Source: Sulfurospirillum arcachonense
Lineage (GTDB): Bacteria; Campylobacterota; Campylobacteria; Campylobacterales; Sulfurospirillaceae
Assembly: GCA_015662785.1 (NCBI GenBank)
Contig: DQTM01000105.1
Span: forward strand, 1-11,792
Direction: 5' to 3'
Length of the DNA: 11,792 nt
Positions 7,147 through 11,792 of this stretch are shown in pieces (the first letter of the stretch is position 1; every line of letters starts with the position of its first letter). A model generated the notes under the pieces. It saw nothing but the letters and a program-made list of their open reading frames with translations. It did not search any database and was not told where the DNA came from. The translations under genes and the position numbers were made by a program.

Positions 7147-7794
7147 ATGAGTGCTTTACTCAAACAGCCATTAAAAGAAAAAATCATAGAACATATCTAT
7201 AATGCCATTGTCAATGAAGAGTATATTGGTGGCTCTCAGATAAAAGAGTTGCACCTATCTGAAAAACTAAAAGTAAGTCGTGCTCCTATAAGAGAGGCTC
7301 TTTTAGAACTTGTTTCTCTTGGTGTTTTAGAGCAAATTGCTAGAAAAGGTGTATTTGTTAAAGAGATAACTTCAAAAGATATATATGATACCTATGAATC
7401 CAAAGGAGTTATCGAAGGTTTTTTGGCTACTGAGTTTGCTCTTCATGCAACTTCACAAGATATAGAGCAATTATCTTTACATGTAGAACAGATGAGTAAC
7501 CCAAACAGTGATAGAAAAAAAGTTGTAAAAGTGGGAGAAGAGTTTCACAAACTAACTCTAAAATATGCTAAGAATAGTGTGTTTTTAGAAACGCTAGAAA
7601 AGATAAACAAAAAATCACAACTTCTTTTCTATAAAAACTGGACAAAGATGTATTCTCAAGTAGAAGTAAAACAGAGACATCAAAAGATAGTAGATGCAAT
7701 CATTTCAAGAGATAAAAAAACCATTGAAGACGTCATACGTGAGCACTACTTTGAAACAGGAACAAAGATAATCCTACTAAGGGAGGTAAGATGA
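7147..7794 (+). CDS. GntR family transcriptional regulator, FCD (FadR) subfamily
   Basis: This 215-residue DNA-binding regulator has the two-domain FadR/FCD layout. The winged helix-turn-helix covers about residues 5-72, with the recognition region LSEKLKVSRAPIREALLELVSLGVL (given in two parts: LSEKLKVSRAPIRE at 37-50, then ALLELVSLGVL) and the wing around RKGVFV (66-71). The FCD ligand domain covers about 78-210. E131 and H134 (EEFH), H178 (RHQK) and H200 (EHY) match the metal-binding pattern that usually positions a carboxylate ligand. The usual ligand-side arginine in the R..LE motif appears to be K86. FCD regulators commonly respond to small organic acids or amino acids. The gene overlaps the ATP-grasp gene by ATGA, and its own upstream DNA carries twin palindromes, which suggests autoregulation plus control of the divergent transporter. 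The ligand is unknown. Confidence 0.93.
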   Translation: MSALLKQPLKEKIIEHIYNAIVNEEYIGGSQIKELHLSEKLKVSRAPIREALLELVSLGVLEQIARKGVFVKEITSKDIYDTYESKGVIEGFLATEFALHATSQDIEQLSLHVEQMSNPNSDRKKVVKVGEEFHKLTLKYAKNSVFLETLEKINKKSQLLFYKNWTKMYSQVEVKQRHQKIVDAIISRDKKTIEDVIREHYFETGTKIILLREVR

Positions 7795-9224
7795 AAGAGA
7801 TAGACGTAAGATTTAGTAACTTTGAATATGACAAAAATATACACTATTTTTTGTTTATAAGTGAACTAAAAGCGTATGGAATAGGTCACTTTTTTAAAGA
7901 GGCATTATCAAAAGTATTGGGAATTTCAAAAGAGAAGATAGAGTTTATCTCAGTTGCACCTGATGTATTTGAACAGTACAACTACGACAACCTCATCATT
8001 ATAAACAAGTGTAAAGATAAGCGCAATAAAAGGAAGGGTCACGATGAGTTCATAAGTGAGATTTCAAATAGTACTTATATAAACTCTATTATTGACACAA
8101 TTCTTGCTAATCAAGATGAACTTTTTTTATATATGTTTGAAACTAGTCCATATATGACACTTGATTCAAAAGACAGAGTTACTCTTGTGGGTCCTAAAAG
8201 TGATATAGTCACAACTTTAAACAATAAGATCTCTCTTTATGAAATATTCTGCGATATTGTTCCTATGGCAAACTACAGTGTTGCTCATAGTTTTGAAGAT
8301 CTAATGCAAAGTTCACAAAAACTGATGCAAAGAAGTGGTCATCCTCTTTTTATATCACTTGAAAACAGTGCAGCTGGTGCAAACAGCATCATAGCAAACT
8401 GCTTAGAAGATATACAAACAAAGTTTGACACAAATAAAAATGATACTTTTTTAATAACTGAGTTTATAGCTCATATCTGTGACCCAACAACTCTGGGAGT
8501 TGTCATAAATGAAGATGAGATATATGTAGGTGGAGTTGCTGACCAGAGAATCCATGGAACAAAGTTCAAAGGTTCTACTTTCCCTTCTAAAATGTCAAAA
8601 GATGTTCAAGAAGAGATCATAAGACAGACAAGAGTTGTAGGTAAAAAGATGGCTCAGCTTGGATATAGAGGTATTTTTGGTTGTGATTACATTGTAACAA
8701 GTAAAGACGAAGTGTTTTTCATAGAAACAAATCCTAGAAAACAAGGAACTACTATGGAATTTTGTTGTGCTTTAAAAACACAACTTCCTCTTGGTGCTCC
8801 TAATCTTCCTGAGATTGAGTTTTATGCGGTAACAGAGAGCAGACGCCCTCCTCGAATGCGTGAGCCTGATTTTTTTAAAACAGACATATATTGGAGTTCT
8901 TATAACTACAAGATAGATCACAAGCTAACAACTCACAGCTATCTGCCACAACAGCGTGGTGAGATTGAGATGTTCCAAAGTGTAGCTAAAAACAAAATAA
9001 ACAAGGAGTTCATGATACTTGAACACATAGGACAAGATTTTTTCGTAAATGAAGGCTCATTTTTGGGTCGAGTGATTGCTACTGGTAAGAGTTATAAAGA
9101 TGTAGAAGATGGTATTGAGATGGGTAGACGTATGATTGATTATACTGTGAAAACGTATATAGAGGAAGATTTTACCTTAGATGAGAAGTGTTATAGTTGC
9201 CCATATTATGCAACTAAAAAATAG
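7791..9224 (+). CDS. ATP-grasp family carboxylate-amine ligase, substrate unknown
   Basis: This is a 477-residue protein with a single ATP-grasp domain in its middle. The family activates a carboxylate as an acyl phosphate with ATP and joins it to an amine or thiol. Visible features are K146 (NNKISLYE), a hinge-like LITEFIAH (221-228), a VGGVADQR strand region (247-253) and the metal-binding set D299 (GCDY), E312 and N314 (FFIETNPRKQG). An unusual N-terminal region (1-130) and a C-terminal extension (about 340-477) surround it. The extension ends in a CYSC pair (C467, C470) that could bind a metal or form a disulfide. The start ATG overlaps the gntR stop (ATGA) and follows AAGGGAGG by 4 nt. 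The next gene is a KamA-like enzyme, so the ligase may act on an amino acid in the same pathway. It may be labelled biotin carboxylase-like by automated tools, but no biotin carrier gene is near. Confidence 0.85.
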   Translation: MKEIDVRFSNFEYDKNIHYFLFISELKAYGIGHFFKEALSKVLGISKEKIEFISVAPDVFEQYNYDNLIIINKCKDKRNKRKGHDEFISEISNSTYINSIIDTILANQDELFLYMFETSPYMTLDSKDRVTLVGPKSDIVTTLNNKISLYEIFCDIVPMANYSVAHSFEDLMQSSQKLMQRSGHPLFISLENSAAGANSIIANCLEDIQTKFDTNKNDTFLITEFIAHICDPTTLGVVINEDEIYVGGVADQRIHGTKFKGSTFPSKMSKDVQEEIIRQTRVVGKKMAQLGYRGIFGCDYIVTSKDEVFFIETNPRKQGTTMEFCCALKTQLPLGAPNLPEIEFYAVTESRRPPRMREPDFFKTDIYWSSYNYKIDHKLTTHSYLPQQRGEIEMFQSVAKNKINKEFMILEHIGQDFFVNEGSFLGRVIATGKSYKDVEDGIEMGRRMIDYTVKTYIEEDFTLDEKCYSCPYYATKK

Positions 9225-9230
9225 AAGGAG

Positions 9231-9269
9231 CGGGACTGGTTACTTTGTACTCAAAGTTACCTGTACCCG
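9231..9269 (+). repeat. 39-nt imperfect hairpin element, copy 1 (ATP-grasp/kamA-like gap)
   Basis: The element sits 7 nt after the ATP-grasp stop and 20 nt before the next ATG. Outer arms CGGGACTGG (9231-9239) and CCTGT-A-CCCG (9260-9269) pair with one T·T mismatch and one bulged A. Middle arms TTA (9240-9242) and TTA (9257-9259) pair around a second T·T mismatch. The inner stem CTTTG (9243-9247) with CAAAG (9252-9256) closes a 4-nt loop. The second copy lies in the next intergenic gap. It may be a cis-acting RNA element, a protein site, or a REP-like mobile palindrome. Confidence 0.8.
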
Positions 9270-9289
9270 ACAACAACAAAGGATAATAG

Positions 9290-10885
9290 ATGGAATGTAG
9301 TGTAACAGGTAGTATAGATTTAAAAAAGTTAGATAAATTTGATGTAAAGCTTTTTGAATTATTATATGCTCAAACAGAAACAAAAACAAAAACTGAAGTA
9401 AGCCAAAAAGAGATAGACGAAGTAAAAGAGTGGTTAGAGGTAAGTAAAACTTCGCAAAAGTTAACTAACCCTATGGTACAGCTTTTTGATAAACTAAAAA
9501 GTATCAAAGAAACTCATGGAGCAACTCCTGAAGATATTGGCATAGATAAAGATGAGCTTTATTTAATGGCAATGAAGCATAAGAGCACAGATGAACATTC
9601 AGTTAGTATTGGAGGTCGTGTATACTCTGCTCTTCCTATCGCAAAAACTGCCAATGAAAGAGTAGCTGATTACATTAAAAACCACAAAAAAGATGCTCCA
9701 AGTGGATTTGATTTACAGGATCAGATAAAAGAAAACAGAAGAAAAATACAAGCTAAACTTAATATGAGTGATGAAGATTGGGATAGCTACTCTGGACAAA
9801 TCAAGTATGCAATAACTTCAGGTGAACAACTAGCAGAGATACTAGACATTCCTCAAAAACTTATTGATGATATCCAGAGAGTTGTTGGTGTATTTAGAAT
9901 GAGAATTTCTCCTTATTATGCAAGTTTGATAATTCCTGGACAAGTAAATGACCCTATACTCATCCAAAGTGTTCCAACTGGGGACATGATAGATAACAAA
10001 GGAATCAACATAGAACCAGTTGCGAGTGATCACTCTCCTGCAAGACTTATAGATCAGTTTTATCCTAGAGTATTGACTATCAAAGCAACTAACATGTGTG
10101 CTATGTTTTGTACTTATTGTCTTAGACTTGACCACATAAGTGATAAAGACTGGGTAAGCAGTAAAAATACTTATGAAGAAGCATTGGATTATATCAGAAG
10201 CAATGAAAACGTAAGAGATGTTCTTATCACTGGTGGCGACGCTTTGGCTCTATCAAACAAAAGACTTGAGTATTTATTTGAAGAGCTTGATAAAATTCCT
10301 CATGTAAAGATAAAAAGAATCGGTAGTCGTATCCCTGTTATGACTCCTCAAAGAATTGACGATAAGTTCTTAGAAATTTGTGCAAAAAGTAATGCTATAA
10401 AACCTCTAAGATTTGTAACACAGATAAATACAGTCCAAGAGATAACTCCTGAAGTTCATGAGGCATTTTACAAGCTAAGTAAAGTTACAAGTGCCATACT
10501 AAATCAAGCAGTACTTCTTCGTGGCGTCAATGATACACAAAACAAAATGTGGAAACTGGTAGAGCTTTTACAAGAGTCATACATAAGACCATATTATCTG
10601 TTTAACTGTAGTTTTAGAAATCCAGAGTTTGGACACCTAAGAGTTCCTATCAGTGTTGGACGTGATTTGATTGAGAGCATGTACGGAAACATCGCAGGTG
10701 ATGCGATACCTAGATACCTTGCAACTGCGGGAGGAAAGATACCACTTCACCGTGATAATGTAGCACAGATTAATGAAGGTGGAGATTATATCTTGAGAAA
10801 ACCTTGGAGTGGTGAGGAAGTTCCTTATCCTGATATGAGTATGGAAGAGTATAAAAAGCCATTATCATTTGATAAATACAAATAA
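9290..10885 (+). CDS. KamA family radical SAM aminomutase-like protein with N-terminal extension
   Basis: This 531-residue protein belongs to the lysine 2,3-aminomutase (KamA) family, which uses S-adenosylmethionine, a [4Fe-4S] cluster and PLP to move an amino group from carbon 2 to 3. The cluster motif is C270-xxx-C274-xx-C277. R279 corresponds to the arginine that holds the substrate carboxylate, GGDALAL (315-321) is the SAM-binding GGD region, LLRGVND lies at 409-415, and K483 in ATAGGKIPL is the PLP lysine. The region 205-230 (ISPYYASLI) also matches the family. Unlike lysine mutase, the position of D293 appears to be S441 and that of D330 about Y476. The C-terminal zinc cysteines are absent. 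About 145 extra N-terminal residues, charged and probably helical, precede the family core. SD AAAGGA is 6 nt before the ATG. Sits between ATP-grasp and cyclotransferase-like genes. Product likely a beta-amino acid, substrate unknown. Confidence 0.88.
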   Translation: MECSVTGSIDLKKLDKFDVKLFELLYAQTETKTKTEVSQKEIDEVKEWLEVSKTSQKLTNPMVQLFDKLKSIKETHGATPEDIGIDKDELYLMAMKHKSTDEHSVSIGGRVYSALPIAKTANERVADYIKNHKKDAPSGFDLQDQIKENRRKIQAKLNMSDEDWDSYSGQIKYAITSGEQLAEILDIPQKLIDDIQRVVGVFRMRISPYYASLIIPGQVNDPILIQSVPTGDMIDNKGINIEPVASDHSPARLIDQFYPRVLTIKATNMCAMFCTYCLRLDHISDKDWVSSKNTYEEALDYIRSNENVRDVLITGGDALALSNKRLEYLFEELDKIPHVKIKRIGSRIPVMTPQRIDDKFLEICAKSNAIKPLRFVTQINTVQEITPEVHEAFYKLSKVTSAILNQAVLLRGVNDTQNKMWKLVELLQESYIRPYYLFNCSFRNPEFGHLRVPISVGRDLIESMYGNIAGDAIPRYLATAGGKIPLHRDNVAQINEGGDYILRKPWSGEEVPYPDMSMEEYKKPLSFDKYK

Positions 10886-10898
10886 AAAATGGTAATAG

Positions 10899-10937
10899 CG
10901 GGACTGGCTGCTTTTAGCTTAAAAGATGCCTGTCCCC
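10899..10937 (+). repeat. 39-nt imperfect hairpin element, copy 2 (kamA-like/cyclotransferase gap)
   Basis: The element starts 14 nt after the KamA-like stop and ends 16 nt before the next ATG. Outer arms CGGGACTGG (10899-10907) and CCTGTCCCC (10929-10937) pair with the same T·T mismatch as copy 1. Middle arms CTG (10908-10910) and ATG (10926-10928) form a C-G pair and a T·T mismatch. The inner stem is CTTTT (10911-10915) with AAAAG (10921-10925) and a 5-nt loop. Relative to copy 1 a G-C inner pair became T-A, and a T-A middle pair became C-G. These are compensatory changes that imply the folded form matters. Confidence 0.8.
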
Positions 10938-10953
10938 AAAAACAAGGAAAAAG

Positions 10954-11451
10954 ATGTACAACCAAATAGTATATGGAAGTCTCTTACATGTAGACGAACT
11001 AAAAAAACAGAATATCGACCCTTCAAGGGTCGATTTGGTAAAAGTTAAAGGCTTTAAAAGAGTCTTTAATCAACTACCATCTTGGAGAAAAGTTGATGGC
11101 ATAAAAAAAGCTGTTATGAATATAGAAAAAGATGAAAACTCTTGGTTTAATGCTCTTGTTATCAAAGATATAGATGAAGCATATCTGCAAGATCTTGACC
11201 ATCGTGAACGTGGCTATAACAGAACTGTTTTAGAAGATGGGAGTGTTACTCTTTATAGTGATGGTACTGTTATAAAAAATTGTATTGTCTATAAAGGTAA
11301 AGAGGATAAACAAAGTCACGAAATCCTACCAAACCCTGATTACTTCATCATATGTAAAGATGGAGCGAAGTGTCATGGAAAAGAGTTTTTTGAAGATTAC
11401 CTAAAGACTACTTACAAGAACAACCTTGATGGTAAAATAGAACTTATTTGA
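10954..11451 (+). CDS. Gamma-glutamylcyclotransferase-fold protein
   Basis: This is a 165-residue cytosolic protein of the GGCT/ChaC/AIG2-like fold. These enzymes cleave gamma-glutamyl amides and release 5-oxoproline. The nucleotide-free glycine loop motif YGSLL (7-11) sits at the very N-terminus as usual, KGFKRVFNQ (32-40) matches the family's second strand, and LDHRERGYNR (81-90) provides the expected catalytic glutamate, most likely E85. The length fits the family. The start follows AAGGA by 5 nt. As the last gene of the operon it could remove a gamma-glutamyl group placed by the ATP-grasp ligase, but the direct substrate is unknown. An 8-bp perfect hairpin (11014-11034) lies in its early coding sequence. 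Its tail overlaps the convergent DUF2892-like gene by 8 bp. ChaC-type glutathione degradation is a less likely alternative. Confidence 0.82.
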   Translation: MYNQIVYGSLLHVDELKKQNIDPSRVDLVKVKGFKRVFNQLPSWRKVDGIKKAVMNIEKDENSWFNALVIKDIDEAYLQDLDHRERGYNRTVLEDGSVTLYSDGTVIKNCIVYKGKEDKQSHEILPNPDYFIICKDGAKCHGKEFFEDYLKTTYKNNLDGKIELI

Positions 11452-11623
11452 CTGAGCTGTATTTAAACAATGGGTATAGTGGGCAAAATCCTACTATACC
11501 TGTTATAAGTGGAAGTATCCCTGCGTAAGCCATAGGTTCGTTTGCATAAACAGCATAAACCATCAAAGCTACTCCTGTTATGATTCTGTTGAGCTTATCT
11601 TTTCTACCAACGTTACACTTCAT
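11444..11623 (-). CDS. DUF2892-like small inner-membrane protein
   Basis: This 59-residue protein begins MKCNVGRKDKLNRIITG, the pattern of the DUF2892 family, a small two-helix membrane module also found attached to rhodanese domains (YgaP). Two hydrophobic stretches, about residues 14-28 and 33-48, are the likely transmembrane helices, and GFCPLYPLF (45-53) is the family's conserved C-x-(L/Y)-Y-x-L tail. The frame extends upstream to ATG 11653, but the ATG at 11623-11621 is preferred because GGAG lies 5 nt before it and the family begins with MKxNVG. It starts 2 nt after the stop of the gene before it on the same strand. Its last 8 bases overlap the end of the cyclotransferase-like gene. The family's biochemical role is not settled. 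Confidence 0.85.
   Translation of the reverse strand: MKCNVGRKDKLNRIITGVALMVYAVYANEPMAYAGILPLITGIVGFCPLYPLFKYSSVK
11473..11500 (+). terminator. Hairpin that may terminate the gntR-led operon, inside the convergent gene
   Basis: On the plus strand GGTATAGTGGG (11473-11483) pairs with CCTACTATACC (11490-11500) over 11 bp, with one G·U pair and a 6-nt loop. It begins 22 nt after the cyclotransferase-like stop codon. On the minus strand the G·U becomes an A·C mismatch, so the fold favours plus-strand RNA. No U-tract follows, so intrinsic termination is uncertain. It could instead stabilise the 3' end. Confidence 0.35.
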
Positions 11624-11625
11624 GA

Positions 11626-11792
11626 TTACTCCATATAAGTACAATTTTCCCAAATTATATCAAAATTTAAATTTTCTTTGTAAGTTAAATCCATATTTTT
11701 ATCAACATAAACTTTAAATGCATACTCTTTTTGCTCAAAATTGAAATACAGTTCAACCTCTTGCTTCTCTCCAAGATATAAAACACTACCTA
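11626..11792 (-). CDS. Unrecognised protein, C-terminal 54 residues (cut by window edge)
   Basis: An open frame enters from the right edge and ends at TAA (11628-11626), two bases before the DUF2892-like ATG. The visible part reads GSVLYLGEKQEVELYFNFEQ and then EYAFKVYVDKNMDL, ending IIWENCTYME. It is rich in charged and aromatic residues in an alternating beta-strand-like pattern, with no transmembrane segment and no motif I recognise. The other two frames of this strand contain stops. The tight spacing implies one transcript with the DUF2892-like gene, whose ribosome-binding site overlaps the end of this gene. Start, length and function lie outside the window. Confidence 0.7.
   Translation of the reverse strand, partial: GSVLYLGEKQEVELYFNFEQKEYAFKVYVDKNMDLTYKENLNFDIIWENCTYME

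Noticed and set aside
9225..9230. AAGGAG directly after the ATP-grasp stop codon, as if for a small gene
   Set aside because: No start codon with a useful reading frame follows at normal spacing; the hairpin element begins at once.
9842..10135. Minus-strand open frame inside the KamA-like gene
   Set aside because: The plus frame carries the radical SAM cysteines and family core; the antisense frame has no support.
1..11792. tRNA, rRNA, CRISPR, insertion sequence or phage genes
   Set aside because: None seen by reading either strand; no transposase or integrase motifs and no attachment-site duplications were noticed, although a tool-based scan was not possible.

Overview
The window is AT-rich bacterial DNA, densely packed and plasmid-free in appearance. 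The LepA and Prs proteins, the T-rich promoter style and the prs-lepA order suggest a Campylobacterota chromosome, possibly Sulfurimonas-like. That assignment rests on remembered family resemblance, not a search. Three transcription blocks are visible.

Block 1 (minus strand, 1-3120) is a housekeeping operon read right to left: prs (PRPP synthetase), lepA (elongation factor 4) and the start of a ComF-family phosphoribosyltransferase cut off by the left edge. Junctions are tight: a shared base between prs and lepA, and 2 nt between lepA and comF. A TATAAT box lies just upstream of prs.

Block 2 (minus strand, 3236-6914) is a two-gene TAXI-type TRAP transporter. It has a periplasmic binding protein followed by a fused 4TM/12TM permease with a C-terminal DUF3394-like region. 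A hairpin separates the two genes and a terminator-like hairpin closes the unit.

Block 3 (plus strand, 7147-11451) diverges from the transporter. It encodes a GntR/FCD regulator, an ATP-grasp ligase of unknown substrate (overlapping the regulator by 4 bp), an unusual KamA-family radical SAM aminomutase-like enzyme with about 145 extra N-terminal residues, and a gamma-glutamylcyclotransferase-fold protein. Just ahead of the regulator are two copies of the palindrome TTGTCGACAA, 21 bp apart, the expected type of site for this regulator class. The two downstream intergenic gaps each carry a 39-nt imperfect hairpin of the same design.

At the right end are two minus-strand genes: a 59-residue DUF2892-like membrane protein that overlaps the cyclotransferase gene tail to tail by 8 bp, and the last 54 residues of an unrecognised protein.

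The most interesting proposal is that blocks 2 and 3 form one ligand-controlled system: import of a small carboxylate or amino acid, followed by amide ligation, 2,3-amino migration and gamma-glutamyl cleavage. The aminomutase-like enzyme lacks the residues that mark lysine or glutamate specificity, so its substrate, and probably the pathway, cannot be assigned from known members.
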